From Bradyrhizobium ivorense (GTDB lineage: Bacteria > Pseudomonadota > Alphaproteobacteria > Rhizobiales > Xanthobacteraceae): DNA of 64,000 nucleotides. The translations under genes and the position numbers were made by a program. Of this stretch, positions 33,101 to 43,500 are shown piece after piece (position 1 is the first letter of the stretch; each line of letters opens with the position of its first letter). The notes beneath the pieces are model-generated. The model worked only from the letters and a program-made list of their open reading frames with translations. It made no database searches and had not been told where the DNA came from. The stretch is taken from positions 91,668 to 155,667 of the forward strand of contig NZ_CAADFC020000007.1 in assembly GCF_900696085.1 (NCBI RefSeq). Direction: 5' to 3'.

Positions 33101-33414
33101 TTGGCCTCTCCGCCGAGCACGGCGCGAATCGTGCCGATCGCCGCGTCGAGCTTTTCCGCGATCTCGCGATTGGTGCGCTCGAGCTTGCGCGTCTTCACCA
33201 GCGAGCCGTCGAGCTCGTCGGCGAGCCGGGATCTGTCGGCGCCGAGTGCCTGAATCCGGCTTGCCAACTCGTTCTCGTCACGGTCGGCCTCGCGGCGCCG
33301 CTCCACCGAGCTTTCCAGCGCATCGAGCGCCGACATGAGCCGCTTGGTCGCGGCATCGATATCAGCAAGCGGTGCCTCGGTATTGCCAGACCCGTTGGCG
33401 AGACGATCACTCAT
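33097..33414 (-). CDS. DUF4164 coiled-coil protein
   Basis: The 105-residue protein is almost entirely a predicted coiled coil (about 20-98: TKRLMSALDALESSVERRREADRDENELASRI and RKLERTNREIAEKLDAAI). It matches DUF4164, which is commonly encoded just upstream of zapA in rhizobia. A role in division is inferred from position only. It overlaps zapA (ATGA type). Confidence 0.85.
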   Translation of the reverse strand: MSDRLANGSGNTEAPLADIDAATKRLMSALDALESSVERRREADRDENELASRIQALGADRSRLADELDGSLVKTRKLERTNREIAEKLDAAIGTIRAVLGGEAK

Positions 33415-33741
33415 GACACGCGGCGCGGACCCCTTTCCGGTAGCCTGCTTGAAGGATCAAGCCTGCCGCACGGCAAAACCGGCGTTTCGGCAAGCGCTTA
33501 CGCCACGAAATTTACGTGGCAAGCGAGCAATGCGCAACGCCGGCGCAGAACTATGCACCGAACAATGAAATAGGCCCATTTCGAGCAACTTTTCCCCGTT
33601 TTGGGGCGTTTCATCGCCTTGGACTTGCGGAATTGAGGTGCTAATCCACCCCCCAACCCGTAAGGCCATCCACGCGCGCGTCGCGGCTGCCCGCCCCGAT
33701 GCGTCCCGCAACAGCTCCTCATTCCAGGCGGACTCTTCATC
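33415..33741. other. Intergenic region: divergent zapA-operon / tkt leader
   Basis: No gene is seen. The region holds a 6-bp hairpin gccacg-N7-cgtggc (33502-33520) and a smaller one, cccc-gtttt-gggg (about 33596-33608). The two operons' promoters must lie here, but I cannot place them confidently. Confidence 0.5.
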
Positions 33742-35724
33742 ATGACGCAGGTCGATCACACCCGTATGGCCAATGCGATCCGTGGCCTTGCCATGGACGC
33801 CGTCGAAAAGGCGAAATCCGGCCATCCCGGCCTGCCGATGGGCGCCGCCGACATCGCGACCGTGCTGTTCACCCAATTTCTGAAATTCGACGCCGCCGAT
33901 CCGGCCTGGCCCGACCGCGACCGCTTCGTGCTGTCCGCCGGCCACGGCTCGATGCTGCTCTATTCGCTGCTGTACTTGACCGGCAACAAGGAGATGACGC
34001 TCGACCAGCTCAAGCATTTCCGCCAGCTCGGATCGCTGACGCCGGGACATCCGGAGAATTTCCACACCAAAGGCATCGAGACCACCACCGGCCCGCTCGG
34101 CCAGGGCATTGCGACCGCGGTCGGCATGGCGCTCGCCGAGAAGATGCTCGCCGCCGAATTCGGCAAGAAGATCGTCAACCACCACACCTATGTGCTCGCC
34201 TCCGACGGCGACCTGATGGAAGGCATCTCGCAGGAAGCGATCGCGCTCGCCGGTCACTGGCGGCTCAACAAGATGATCGTGCTGTACGACAGCAACGGCA
34301 TCTCGATCGACGGCCCGACCTCGCTCTCCGATTCCGTCGACCAGGTGAAGCGCTTCAAGTCCGCGGGCTGGGCCGCCGAATTGATCGACGGCCAGGACCA
34401 ACAGGCGATCGCCGCCGCGATCACCCGCGCGCAGAAATCCAACAAGCCGAGCATGATCGCCTGCAAGACCACGATCGGCTACGGCGCGCCGCATAAGGCC
34501 GGCACCGCCAAGGCGCATGGCGAGGCGCTCGGCGAAGAGGAATTGAAAGCCGCGAAGGAAAAGCTCGGCATCTCGCTCGAGCCGTTCTCGGTGCCCGACG
34601 ACGTGCTGAAGGCATGGCGCGAGGCGGGGGCCCGTGGCGCCGCCGCGCACAAGGAATGGGACGAGCAGTTCAACCAGCTCGGCAGCCGCAAGCGCGCCGA
34701 GTTCGAGCGCCGCATTCGCCACGAGCGTCCGCAGTCGCTGGCCAAGGCGCTGCGCGCGCACAAGAAGTCGCTGCTGGAAAATCCGCTCAACGTCGCGACC
34801 CGCAAATCGTCGGAAGCCGCGATCGAGGTGATCGCAGCCGCGATGCCGATGGAGTTCGTCGCCGGCTCCGCCGACCTCACCGGCTCCAACAACAACAAGG
34901 CGAAGTCGGCGGTGGCATTCGCCGCCAAGGCGCCGAAGGGCCGCTTCATCCATTACGGCATCCGCGAGCACGGCATGGCGGCGTGCCTCAACGGCATCTT
35001 CCTGCACGGCGGCTTCGCACCGAACGGCGCGACCTTCCTGGTCTTCACCGACTATGCCCGCGGCGCGATCCGGCTGTCGGCGCTGATGGGCACAGGCGTG
35101 GTCTATGTCATGACCCACGACTCGATCGGCCTCGGCGAGGACGGCCCGACGCATCAGCCGGTCGAGCATCTCTCCGCACTGCGCGCGATGCCCAACATGC
35201 GCGTGTTCCGGCCCTGCGACGCGGTCGAGACCGCCGAGTGCTGGGAACTCGCGCTCAACCGCATCGACGGCCCGACGGTGCTGGCGCTCACCCGCCAGAA
35301 CCTGCCGCAGCTCCGCACCACCGCGCCGAACGACAACCCCTGCAGCCACGGCGCCTATGAGCTGGTCGCGGCGCAGGGCGACGCAAAAGTGTCATTGTTC
35401 GCCTCCGGTTCCGAGGTTCAGATCGCGGTCGAGGCGCAGAAGCAGCTCGCCGAGCGCGGCATCGCGACGCGCGTGGTGTCGGTGCCCGCGCTGGAATTGC
35501 TGCTTTCGCAGCCCGCCGAGCGGCAAAACGCCATTATTGGCAATGCTCCGGTCAAGATCGCGATCGAGGCCGCGGTACGCTGGGGCTGGGATGCCGTGAT
35601 CGGCCATGATGGCGAATTCATCGGCATGCATGGCTTTGGCGCCAGCGCCCCGGTGAAGGACCTTTTCAAGCACTTCGGCATTACTGCCGAGGCCGTGGTC
35701 AACGCTGCGCTGAAGCGCGTCTGA
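33742..35724 (+). CDS. tkt: Transketolase
   Basis: The 660-residue thiamine-pyrophosphate enzyme of the pentose phosphate and Calvin pathways has [39 protein letters not shown], the TPP motif [20 protein letters not shown] ... [12 protein letters not shown] (GDG to N), and [18 protein letters not shown] with the catalytic Glu. C-terminal [18 protein letters not shown] is also typical. Full length; cytoplasmic. It heads the run tkt-gap-pgk-fba in the same direction, a central-carbon cluster. Confidence 0.98.
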   Translation: MTQVDHTRMANAIRGLAMDAVEKAKSGHPGLPMGAADIATVLFTQFLKFDAADPAWPDRDRFVLSAGHGSMLLYSLLYLTGNKEMTLDQLKHFRQLGSLTPGHPENFHTKGIETTTGPLGQGIATAVGMALAEKMLAAEFGKKIVNHHTYVLASDGDLMEGISQEAIALAGHWRLNKMIVLYDSNGISIDGPTSLSDSVDQVKRFKSAGWAAELIDGQDQQAIAAAITRAQKSNKPSMIACKTTIGYGAPHKAGTAKAHGEALGEEELKAAKEKLGISLEPFSVPDDVLKAWREAGARGAAAHKEWDEQFNQLGSRKRAEFERRIRHERPQSLAKALRAHKKSLLENPLNVATRKSSEAAIEVIAAAMPMEFVAGSADLTGSNNNKAKSAVAFAAKAPKGRFIHYGIREHGMAACLNGIFLHGGFAPNGATFLVFTDYARGAIRLSALMGTGVVYVMTHDSIGLGEDGPTHQPVEHLSALRAMPNMRVFRPCDAVETAECWELALNRIDGPTVLALTRQNLPQLRTTAPNDNPCSHGAYELVAAQGDAKVSLFASGSEVQIAVEAQKQLAERGIATRVVSVPALELLLSQPAERQNAIIGNAPVKIAIEAAVRWGWDAVIGHDGEFIGMHGFGASAPVKDLFKHFGITAEAVVNAALKRV

Positions 35725-35834
35725 CGCTGGCCAGACACCCGTCGGAAGGTTGAGCTTGTCGCAAAAAAGGATTACCAAGGCTCCATCTTTTCCGTCCGCG
35801 CCCGGCCGAACCGGGCGTTCCGCCGCAAAACCCT

Positions 35835-35852
35835 CGTGGGATACTTCCCACG
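35835..35852 (+). other. Leader hairpin upstream of gap
   Basis: cgtggga-N4-tcccacg forms a perfect 7-bp stem 33 bp before the gap start codon. It may stabilise or regulate the gap transcript. No known riboswitch was recognised. Confidence 0.4.
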
Positions 35853-35885
35853 GGGTTGGCAGCAGCTTTTAAAGGAGAGACGAGC

Positions 35886-36893
35886 ATGGCAATCCGCGTC
35901 GCGATCAACGGGTTTGGCCGCATCGGCCGCAACATTCTGCGCGCCATCGCAGAGTCCGGCCGCAAGGATGTCGAAGTGGTCGGCATCAACGACCTCGGCC
36001 CGGTCGAGACCAACGCGCACCTGTTGCGCTACGACTCCGTGCACGGCCGCTTCCCCGGCACCGTGACCGTCGACGGTGACTCGATCGACCTCGGCACCGG
36101 CAAGATCAAGGTTTCGGCCGAGCGCGATCCCTCCAAGCTGCCGTGGAAGGCGCTCGGCGTCGACATCGCGCTGGAATGCACCGGCATCTTCACCGCCAAG
36201 GAGAAGGCGGCCGCCCATCTCGCCGCCGGCGCCAAGCGCGTGCTGGTCTCCGCCCCCGCCGACGGCGCCGACGCCACCATCGTCTACGGCGTCAACCACG
36301 ACACGCTGAACAAGGACCAGCTGGTGGTCTCCAACGGCTCCTGCACCACCAACTGCCTCGCGCCGGTTGCCAAGGTGTTGAACGAAACGGTCGGCATCGA
36401 GACCGGCTTCATGACCACGATCCACGCCTATACCGGCGACCAGCCGACGCTCGACACGCTGCACAAGGACCTCTATCGCGGCCGCGCGGCGGCGATGTCG
36501 ATGATCCCGACCTCGACCGGCGCGGCGAAGGCGATCGGCCTCGTGCTGCCGGAGCTGAAGGGCAAGCTCGACGGCGTCTCGATCCGCGTGCCGACCCCGA
36601 ACGTCTCGGTGATCGATCTGAAGATCGTCGCCAAGCGCGCCACCGACGCCAAGGAAATCAACGAGGCGATGAAGCGCGCCTCCGAGCAGCAGCTCAAGGG
36701 TATTTTGGGCTTCACCACCGCGCCGAACGTCTCGATCGACTTCAATCACGATCCGCACTCGGCCACCTTCCACATGGATCAGACCAAGGTGCAGAACGGC
36801 ACGCTGGTGCGCGTGATGGCCTGGTACGACAATGAATGGGGCTTCTCGAACCGCATGGCCGACACCGCCGTCGCGATCGGCAAGCTGCTGTAA
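35886..36893 (+). CDS. gap: Glyceraldehyde-3-phosphate dehydrogenase, type I
   Basis: The 335-residue NAD(P)-dependent enzyme of glycolysis and the Calvin cycle begins [16 protein letters not shown]. It has the catalytic Cys in [44 protein letters not shown] and [16 protein letters not shown] strong AAAGGAG site lies before ATG 35886. Followed by a terminator. Confidence 0.98.
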   Translation: MAIRVAINGFGRIGRNILRAIAESGRKDVEVVGINDLGPVETNAHLLRYDSVHGRFPGTVTVDGDSIDLGTGKIKVSAERDPSKLPWKALGVDIALECTGIFTAKEKAAAHLAAGAKRVLVSAPADGADATIVYGVNHDTLNKDQLVVSNGSCTTNCLAPVAKVLNETVGIETGFMTTIHAYTGDQPTLDTLHKDLYRGRAAAMSMIPTSTGAAKAIGLVLPELKGKLDGVSIRVPTPNVSVIDLKIVAKRATDAKEINEAMKRASEQQLKGILGFTTAPNVSIDFNHDPHSATFHMDQTKVQNGTLVRVMAWYDNEWGFSNRMADTAVAIGKLL

Positions 36894-36908
36894 GTCGAAC
36901 GCTCCGTC

Positions 36909-36940
36909 ATGCCCGGCCTTGTGCCGGGCATTTCGTTCTT
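36909..36940 (+). terminator. Rho-independent terminator after gap
   Basis: atgcccggc-cttgt-gccgggcat forms a 9-bp stem followed by a T-rich ttcgttctt, 16 bp past the gap stop. Confidence 0.8.
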
Positions 36941-36945
36941 GCTCC

Positions 36946-37029
36946 TCCGTCATTCCGGGATGGTGCGTCAGCACCAGACCCGGAATCTCGAGATTCCGGG
37001 TTCAATGCTCCGCATCGCCCCGGAATGAC
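36946..37029. repeat. Dispersed repeat, family 7
   Basis: The sequence runs from cgtcattccgggatggtgcg to gccccggaatgacc, with an inner ccggaatctcgagattccgg palindrome. Confidence 0.8.
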
Positions 37030-37052
37030 CGTCCAGAGTTCGAGTTGACCCC

Positions 37053-38249
37053 ATGACAAAATCATTCCGTACCCTCGATGACGTCGACGTGAAGGGCAAG
37101 CGCGTGCTGCTGCGCGTCGACCTCAACGTCCCCATGGAAGGCGGCCGCGTCACCGACGCCACACGGCTCGAGCGCGTCGCGCCCACCATCACCGAAATCT
37201 CCGATAAGGGCGGCAAGGTGATCTTGCTCGCCCATTTCGGCCGGCCCAAGGGCCGCGACGCCAAGGACTCGCTGAAGCCGGTCGCCGCGGAGCTCGCCAA
37301 GGTGATCAAGCGCCCGGTCGGGTTCGCCGACGACTGCATCGGCGAGGTCGCCGCCAAGGCGGTCGGCGCCATGAAGGACGGCGACATCCACTGCCTGGAA
37401 AACACCCGCTTCCACAAGGAAGAGGAAAAGAACGACGCCGGCTTCGTCGCGGAGCTGGCAAAGCTCGGCGACATCTGGGTCAATGACGCGTTCTCCGCCG
37501 CGCACCGCGCCCACGCCACCACCGAGGGCCTCGGCCACAAGCTGCCGGCCTATGCCGGCCGCACCATGCAGGCCGAGCTCGACGCGCTCGGCAAGGCGCT
37601 GGATGCGCCGACCAAGCCCGTGATCGCGATCGTCGGCGGCGCCAAGGTGTCGACCAAGATCGAGCTTTTGGAAAACCTGGTGAGCAAGGTCGATGCGCTG
37701 GTGATCGGCGGCGGTATGGCCAACACCTTCCTGCACGCGCAGGGCGTCGCGGTCGGCAAGTCGCTGGCCGAGAAGGATCTAGCGGCGACCGCGCTGCGCA
37801 TCCTCGACAAGGCCAATGCCGCCAATTGCGCGATCATCCTGCCGGTCGACGCGGTCGTCGCCAGCCAGTTCGCCGCCAACGCGCCGTCGCACGCCTACGG
37901 CCTCGACGCGATTCCCACCGACGGCATGATCCTCGACGTCGGCCCGCAATCGATCGCGCGCATCCATGCCGCGATCGACGACGCGGCGACGCTGGTGTGG
38001 AACGGGCCGCTCGGCGCCTTCGAGCTGACGCCGTTCGACCGCGGCACGGTGGTGTCGGCCAAGCACGCCGCCCAGCGCACCAAATCGAAGAAGCTGATCT
38101 CGGTCGCCGGCGGCGGCGATACCGTCGCGGCGCTGAACCAGGCCGGCGTCGGCGGCGATTTCACCTACGTCTCGACCGCGGGCGGCGCGTTTCTTGAATG
38201 GATGGAAGGCAAGCCGCTGCCCGGCGTCGAAGTGTTGAAACACGGCTGA
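37053..38249 (+). CDS. pgk: Phosphoglycerate kinase
   Basis: The 398-residue enzyme has the N-terminal [55 protein letters not shown], the hinge and ADP site [19 protein letters not shown], and the C-terminal [17 protein letters not shown]. It makes ATP from 1,3-bisphosphoglycerate. The order after gap matches glycolytic operons. Confidence 0.98.
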   Translation: MTKSFRTLDDVDVKGKRVLLRVDLNVPMEGGRVTDATRLERVAPTITEISDKGGKVILLAHFGRPKGRDAKDSLKPVAAELAKVIKRPVGFADDCIGEVAAKAVGAMKDGDIHCLENTRFHKEEEKNDAGFVAELAKLGDIWVNDAFSAAHRAHATTEGLGHKLPAYAGRTMQAELDALGKALDAPTKPVIAIVGGAKVSTKIELLENLVSKVDALVIGGGMANTFLHAQGVAVGKSLAEKDLAATALRILDKANAANCAIILPVDAVVASQFAANAPSHAYGLDAIPTDGMILDVGPQSIARIHAAIDDAATLVWNGPLGAFELTPFDRGTVVSAKHAAQRTKSKKLISVAGGGDTVAALNQAGVGGDFTYVSTAGGAFLEWMEGKPLPGVEVLKHG

Positions 38250-38295
38250 TCCGGATCAGAACCGCGCAAGTGCATCAAATACAGGGAGAATTGGA

Positions 38296-39363
38296 ATGGC
38301 TCGCATTACGTTGCGGCAACTGCTCGATCACGCGGCCGAGCACGAGTACGGCGTACCTGCCTTCAACATCAACAACATGGAGCAGGCGCTGTCGATCATG
38401 GCGGCGGCCTCCGAGGTCGACGCCCCCGTCATCATCCAGGCCTCGCGCGGCGCGCGCTCCTACGCCAACGACGTCATGCTCAAGCACATGATGGACGCGG
38501 TCACCGAGATCTACCCGCAGATCCCGGTCTGCGTGCATCTCGACCACGGCAACGAGCCCGCGACCTGCATGACCGCGATCCAGGCCGGCTTCACCTCGGT
38601 GATGATGGACGGCTCGCTGAAGGCCGACGGCAAGACCCCCGGCGACTGGGACTACAATGTCGGCGTCACCAGGACCGTGACCACCATGGCGCATCTCGGC
38701 GGCATCTCGGTGGAGGGCGAGCTCGGCGTGCTCGGCTCGCTGGAGACCGGCATGGGCGACAAGGAGGACGGCCACGGCGCCGAGGGCAAGCTGTCGCACG
38801 ACCAGCTGCTGACCAATCCCGACGAGGCCGTGAAGTTCGTCAAGGAGACCAAGGTCGACGCGCTGGCAATCGCGATGGGCACCTCGCACGGCGCCTACAA
38901 GTTCACCCGCAAGCCCGACGGCGACATCCTCGCCATGAACGTGATCGAGGAGATCCACCGCAAGCTGCCCAACATGCATCTGGTGATGCACGGCTCCTCG
39001 TCGGTGCCGCAGGACCTGCAGGACATCATCAACGCCAACGGCGGCAAGATGAAGCCGACCTGGGGCGTGCCGGTCGCCGAGATCCAGCGCGGCATCAAGA
39101 ACGGCGTGCGCAAGATCAACATCGACACCGACAACCGGATGGCGATGACCGGCCAGATCCGGAAAGTTCTGAAGGACAACCCGGAAGAGTTCGATCCGCG
39201 CAAGTATTTGAAGCCGGCGATGGAAGCGATGACCAAGCTCTGCAAGCAGCGCCTGCAGGAGTTCAACACCGCGGGCCAGGCCAGCAAGATCAAGAAGGTG
39301 CTGACCACCGCCGAGATGGCCAAGCGCTACGCCGCCGGCGAGCTCAATCCGAAGATTGCGTGA
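38296..39363 (+). CDS. fba: Fructose-bisphosphate aldolase, class II (Calvin-cycle-type subgroup)
   Basis: The 355-residue zinc enzyme shows [17 protein letters not shown], metal-site [40 protein letters not shown] and catalytic [19 protein letters not shown], with the phosphate-binding [11 protein letters not shown]. It cleaves or condenses fructose 1,6-bisphosphate. Gap to pgk is 46 bp with a purine-rich site. Confidence 0.97.
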   Translation: MARITLRQLLDHAAEHEYGVPAFNINNMEQALSIMAAASEVDAPVIIQASRGARSYANDVMLKHMMDAVTEIYPQIPVCVHLDHGNEPATCMTAIQAGFTSVMMDGSLKADGKTPGDWDYNVGVTRTVTTMAHLGGISVEGELGVLGSLETGMGDKEDGHGAEGKLSHDQLLTNPDEAVKFVKETKVDALAIAMGTSHGAYKFTRKPDGDILAMNVIEEIHRKLPNMHLVMHGSSSVPQDLQDIINANGGKMKPTWGVPVAEIQRGIKNGVRKINIDTDNRMAMTGQIRKVLKDNPEEFDPRKYLKPAMEAMTKLCKQRLQEFNTAGQASKIKKVLTTAEMAKRYAAGELNPKIA

Positions 39364-39376
39364 CCGGCACGCCCTA

Positions 39377-39528
39377 TCCCCTCCCTCGCCCCGCTCTTGC
39401 GGGGAGAGGGTTGGGGTGAGGGGCTGCCTCAGCATTCACGCTGTCAGACGGACTCGCGGAAGGCCCCCCTCACCCGGATCGCATCTAGCGCTGCGATCCG
39501 ACCTCTCCCCGCAGGCGGGCGAGGTGAA
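39377..39528. repeat. Palindromic repeat pair, family 2 variant
   Basis: The element runs from ctccctcgccccgctcttgc to gacctctccccgcaggcggg, with the two halves inverted. It lies between class II and class I aldolase genes. Confidence 0.8.
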
Positions 39529-39636
39529 CCGAGCCGAATCCGCTTCCGATTCCGGCCGCGACCAACGTTTTCTAGGCAATTGCCCGAGAACCGCCTATTT
39601 TGGTTTGCAAAGGCAATTCGCTCTGGAGGACGCCAA

Positions 39637-40692
39637 ATGAACCTCGCTGACCTCAACAAAGTTGCGCTTGCCATGGTCGCCCCCGGCAAGGGCATCCTCG
39701 CTGCCGATGAATCTTCCGGCACGATCAAGAAGCGGTTCGACGCCATCAAGGTCGAATCGACCGAGGACAACCGCCGCGACTATCGCGAGATGCTGTTCCG
39801 CTCCCAGGACGCGATGAGCAAGTACATCTCCGGCGTCATCCTCTATGACGAGACGATCTGGCAGAACGCGAAGGACGGCACGCCGCTGGTCAAGCTGATC
39901 GAACAGGCCGGCAGCATTCCCGGCATCAAGGTCGACGAGGGCACCCAGCCCCTGCCCGGCTGCCCCGGCGAGCTCGTCACCGTCGGCCTCGACAAGCTCG
40001 CCGAGCGACTGAAGAAATATTACGAGCGCGGCGCGCGCTTCGCGAAGTGGCGCGCGGTGATCGACATCGGCTCGGGCGGCGGCGGCAGCGGCACTGGCGG
40101 CCGGGGCATCCCCACCATGACCGCGATCCGCGTCAACGCGCATGCGCTGGCGCGCTATGCCGCGCTGTGCCAGGCCGCGCAGATCGTGCCGATCGTCGAG
40201 CCGGAAGTGCTGATGGACGGCGATCACGACATCGACCGCTGTTACGAGGTGACGCAGCGCGTGCTGAACCGCACCTTCCAGGAATTGCGGGTGCAGCGCG
40301 TCGCCCTCGAAGGCATGATCCTGAAGCCGAACATGGCCATATCGGGCAAGAAGTGCCCGAAGCAGGCCTCGGTGCAGGAAGTCGCCGAGAAGACGGTGCG
40401 CCTGCTCAAGAGCTGCGTGCCGGCGGCGGTGCCCGGCATCGCCTTCCTCTCCGGCGGCCAGAGCGACGAGGAGGCGACCGCGCATCTCGACGCCATGAAC
40501 AAGATCGGCAATCTGCCCTGGGGCCTCACCTTCTCCTACGGCCGCGCCCTGCAGGCCGCGCCGCAGAAGGCGTGGTCCGGCAAGGCCGAGAACGTGCCGG
40601 CGGGCCAGCGCGCCTTCTCGCATCGCGCCAGGATGAACGGCCTTGCGAGCACCGGCAAATGGGACGCCGGCCTGGAACAACAGGCGGCATAG
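39637..40692 (+). CDS. Fructose-bisphosphate aldolase, class I
   Basis: The 351-residue Schiff-base aldolase begins LNKVALAMVAPGKGILAADESSGTIKKRFD, has FAKWRAVIDIGSGG, EPEVLMDGDHDIDRC, the Schiff-base Lys in LEGMILKPNMAISGKKC, and PGIAFLSGGQSDEEATAHLDAMN. It needs no metal. The start is ATG 39637 after GGAGGA; the upstream frame runs through a repeat. Following directly on a class II aldolase, the pair gives two mechanistically different enzymes for one reaction. Confidence 0.96.
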   Translation: MNLADLNKVALAMVAPGKGILAADESSGTIKKRFDAIKVESTEDNRRDYREMLFRSQDAMSKYISGVILYDETIWQNAKDGTPLVKLIEQAGSIPGIKVDEGTQPLPGCPGELVTVGLDKLAERLKKYYERGARFAKWRAVIDIGSGGGGSGTGGRGIPTMTAIRVNAHALARYAALCQAAQIVPIVEPEVLMDGDHDIDRCYEVTQRVLNRTFQELRVQRVALEGMILKPNMAISGKKCPKQASVQEVAEKTVRLLKSCVPAAVPGIAFLSGGQSDEEATAHLDAMNKIGNLPWGLTFSYGRALQAAPQKAWSGKAENVPAGQRAFSHRARMNGLASTGKWDAGLEQQAA

Positions 40693-41382
40693 TTGGCGAC
40701 AAAACCCGTTCCGCCGCGGCCGGCGCCGCGGCTCTATCTGGCGACGCCAGAGGTCGCGGAGCCGGCCGAGCTTGTGGCCGCGCTGCCGGAGCTGCTGGCC
40801 GCGGCCGATGTCGCCGCGGTGCTGGTACGGCTGGTCGAGACCGACCAGCGCACCATGATCACCCGCATCAAGGCGCTGGCGCCTGCGATCCAGAACGCGG
40901 GCGCGGCGCTGCTGGTCGATGGCCATCCCGACATCGTCGCGCGCGGCGGCGCCGATGGCGCGCATCTGACCGGCCTTGCGGCCATGGAAGACGCCACGCC
41001 GTCGCTGAAGCCGGACCGCATCGTCGGCGTCGGCGGGCTTGCGACCCGCCACGATTCGATGGCGGCGGGCGAAGCCGGCGCCGACTATGTGCTGTTCGGC
41101 GAGCCGGACGCAAAAGGACAGCGGCCGTCGAGCGAGGCGATCGCCGAGCGGCTGCAATGGTGGGACGAATTGTTCGAGCCGCCTTGCGTCGGCTTTGCCA
41201 CCTCGCGCGCGGAGGCCGAGGAATTTGCGGCCGCCGGTGCGGATTTCGTGCTGGTCGGCGACTTCATCTGGGCCGATCCGCGCGGCCCGAAGACGGCCTT
41301 GATCGAGATCGGCGAAGCGATCGCGCAGGCGCACGCCACGACATTCGGAAAGGCCAAGGCCCAAGGAGAGGCTGAGGGATGA
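40693..41382 (+). CDS. ThiE-like (thiamine phosphate synthase fold) protein
   Basis: The 229-residue TIM-barrel protein has RLYLATPEVAEP, ALLVDGHPDIVARGGADGAHLTGLAAM and VGVGGLATRHDSMAAGEAGADYVLFGEPD. It resembles ThiE, but lacks the catalytic GPIFPT-type loop, so it may be a paralogue without thiamine-synthase activity. Its start is TTG, directly adjacent to the aldolase TAG stop, suggesting co-translation. A frame start at ATG downstream would lose the first strand. Confidence 0.78.
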   Translation: MATKPVPPRPAPRLYLATPEVAEPAELVAALPELLAAADVAAVLVRLVETDQRTMITRIKALAPAIQNAGAALLVDGHPDIVARGGADGAHLTGLAAMEDATPSLKPDRIVGVGGLATRHDSMAAGEAGADYVLFGEPDAKGQRPSSEAIAERLQWWDELFEPPCVGFATSRAEAEEFAAAGADFVLVGDFIWADPRGPKTALIEIGEAIAQAHATTFGKAKAQGEAEG

Positions 41383-41389
41383 CGCCGGA

Positions 41390-42472
41390 ATGAAGTGCCT
41401 GCGTCCGATAGGTGTTGCGCTCGGCTGCACGATGCTGGCGAGCGGCGCGATGGCGCAGCTCTCGATCACGCCTCCGGCCCAGACGCCGCCCGCGAAGAAG
41501 GAGGCGCCGAAGGAGACCAAGCCGAAGGTCCATGCGCCGGTCGTCAAGAAGCCCGCGCCGAAACCGGCCGCCACCGCAACGCCGACCCCGACGCCCTCGC
41601 CCACGCCGACCCAGGCCGCCGCTGACGATCCCAATGTCGACCTCGTGTTCGGCGCCTATCAGCGCGGCATGTACAAGACCGCGTTCGACCTCGCGACCGC
41701 GCGGGCGCAGAGCAACAACGATCCCAAGGCGATGACGATGCTGGGTGAGCTCTATGCCAACGGGCTCGGCGTCAAGCGCGACTACGTCAAGGCCGACGAC
41801 TGGTACAAGCGCGCCGCCGACGCCGGCGACCGCGAGGCGATGTTCGCGCTGGCGATGATGAAGATCGCCGGCCGCGGCGGCCCGGTGGACAAGGATGCCG
41901 CGGTCAAGCTGTTGGCGTCGTCGGCCAAGCTCGGCGAGCCCAAGGCGGCCTATAACCTCGCGCTGCTCTATCTCGACGGCCAGACCCTGCCGCAGGACCT
42001 CCGCCGCTCCGCCGAGCTGCTGCGGATGGCGGCGGATGCCGGCAACCCCGAGGCGCAATACGCGCTGGCGACGTTCTACAAGGAAGGCACCGGGGTGCCG
42101 AAGGACCTCGAAAAGGCGGTGCGGCTGCTGCAGGCGGCCTCGCTGGCCGACAATGTCGACGCCGAGGTCGAATATGCCATCGCGCTGTACAACGGCAGCG
42201 GCACGCCGCGAAACGTGCCGGCGGCGATTGCGCTGCTGCGCAAGGCGGCCCGGCAGAACAGTCCGATCGCGCAGAACCGCCTCGCCCGCGTGCTGGCGAC
42301 CGGCGCCGGCGCGGCGGTCGACAAGGTCGAGGCGCTGAAATGGCACACCGTCGCCAAGACCGCCGGCAAGGGCGATCCCGACCTCGACGACATCCTCGCC
42401 GACATGCCCCCCGCGGACCGCGCCAAGGCGGAGGCCGCGGCGCGAAAATGGATCGGAAACAACGTCAAATGA
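41390..42472 (+). CDS. Exported Sel1-repeat (TPR-like) protein
   Basis: The 360-residue protein has a signal peptide (about 1-22, MKCLRPIGVALGCTMLASGAMA), then a Pro/Lys/Thr-rich linker with PTPTPSPTPT, then about six Sel1 repeats at about 85-330: AMTMLGELYANGLGVKRDYVKA, AAYNLALLYLDGQ, AQYALATFYKEGTGVPKDLEKA. It is likely periplasmic and used for protein interaction. It starts 7 bp after the ThiE-like gene. Confidence 0.88.
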   Translation: MKCLRPIGVALGCTMLASGAMAQLSITPPAQTPPAKKEAPKETKPKVHAPVVKKPAPKPAATATPTPTPSPTPTQAAADDPNVDLVFGAYQRGMYKTAFDLATARAQSNNDPKAMTMLGELYANGLGVKRDYVKADDWYKRAADAGDREAMFALAMMKIAGRGGPVDKDAAVKLLASSAKLGEPKAAYNLALLYLDGQTLPQDLRRSAELLRMAADAGNPEAQYALATFYKEGTGVPKDLEKAVRLLQAASLADNVDAEVEYAIALYNGSGTPRNVPAAIALLRKAARQNSPIAQNRLARVLATGAGAAVDKVEALKWHTVAKTAGKGDPDLDDILADMPPADRAKAEAAARKWIGNNVK

Positions 42473-42536
42473 CGCCTTGACGGCGCCACTTCCAGAGGGC
42501 ACCCAGTCCGGCAAATCCAAGGCAGTTCCCCTCCCA

Positions 42537-42645
42537 CCCCGTCATCCTGAGGTGCGAGCGGAGCGAGCCTCGAAGGATGCACGGCCCGGCTGGTGGCCGT
42601 CGATCCTTCGAGACGCGCGTTCCGCGCTCCTCAGGATGACGGGGA
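42537..42645. repeat. Dispersed repeat, family 5
   Basis: The element runs from ccccgtcatcctgaggtgcg to ctcctcaggatgacggggag, ends inverted. Confidence 0.85.
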
Positions 42646-42703
42646 GAGAACTCCCTGCGCTGCCAGCGCCGACACATCCAACATTCTCGAGTCAGTACAC
42701 ATC

Positions 42704-43498
42704 ATGCTCTACTCCGCCCTCATCAATGTCATGGTCAAGGCCGCGCGGCGCGCCGGCCGCAGCCTCAAGCGCGACCTCGGCGAGATCGAGCATCTCCAGG
42801 TCTCGCTGAAGGGCCCGGCGAACTTCGTCTCGCTGGCCGACAAGCGCGCCGAGGAGATGCTCTACGCCGACCTCGAGAAGGCCCGGCCCGGCTACGGTTT
42901 TCACGGCGAGGAAGGCGGGCACCGCGAAGGCTCCGACAAGAGCCACACCTGGATCGTCGATCCGCTCGACGGCACCACCAACTTCCTGCACGGCATCCCG
43001 CAATTCGCGATCTCGATCGCCCTGGCGCGGGAAGGCACGGTGATCGCGGGCGTGATCTACAATCCGGCCAATGACGAGCTCTACACTGCCGAGCGCGGCA
43101 AGGGCGCGTTCCTCAACGACCAGCGGCTGCGGGTGGCCGGCCGCCGCCAGCTCAACGAATGCGTGATCGCCTGCGGCCTGCCGCATATCGGCCGCGGCAA
43201 CCATCAGGTCGCGCTGCAGGAGATGGCCGCGCTGCAGACCAAGGTCGCGGGCTTCCGCCGCTTCGGCGCCGCCTCGCTCGACCTCGCCTTCGTCGCCGCC
43301 GGCCGGCTCGACGGCTACTGGGAGCGCAATTTGCAGCCCTGGGACATCGCGGCCGGCCAGATCATGGTGCGCGAGGCCGGCGGCACCGTCTCCGGCATCC
43401 AGGGCAATGACGACCCGCTGCAGACCGGCCACGTCGTCTGCGGCAACGAGTTCGTGCACGGCGAGCTGATCAAGATTTTGAAGCCGCTCGGGCAGTAG
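42704..43498 (+). CDS. suhB: Inositol monophosphatase SuhB
   Basis: The 264-residue Mg-dependent phosphatase has GPANFVSLADKRAEEML, GFHGEEGGHREG, the metal site IVDPLDGTTNFLHGIPQFA and the C-terminal PWDIAAGQIMVREAGG. ATG 42704 gives the normal N-terminus MLYSALINVMVKAAR. SuhB proteins can also act in rRNA transcription antitermination complexes. The stop is 2 bp from the stop of the convergent GST gene. Confidence 0.96.
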   Translation: MLYSALINVMVKAARRAGRSLKRDLGEIEHLQVSLKGPANFVSLADKRAEEMLYADLEKARPGYGFHGEEGGHREGSDKSHTWIVDPLDGTTNFLHGIPQFAISIALAREGTVIAGVIYNPANDELYTAERGKGAFLNDQRLRVAGRRQLNECVIACGLPHIGRGNHQVALQEMAALQTKVAGFRRFGAASLDLAFVAAGRLDGYWERNLQPWDIAAGQIMVREAGGTVSGIQGNDDPLQTGHVVCGNEFVHGELIKILKPLGQ

Positions 43499-43500
43499 CG

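Noticed and set aside
33457..35349. 630-residue minus-strand open frame opposite transketolase
   Set aside because: It is antisense to an unmistakable tkt gene; the composition (Arg/Ala/Gly/Leu-rich) is typical of the complement of high-GC codons.
39595..41634. 679-residue minus-strand open frame opposite the class I aldolase and ThiE-like genes
   Set aside because: It spans two well-supported genes antisense and has no recognisable domain.
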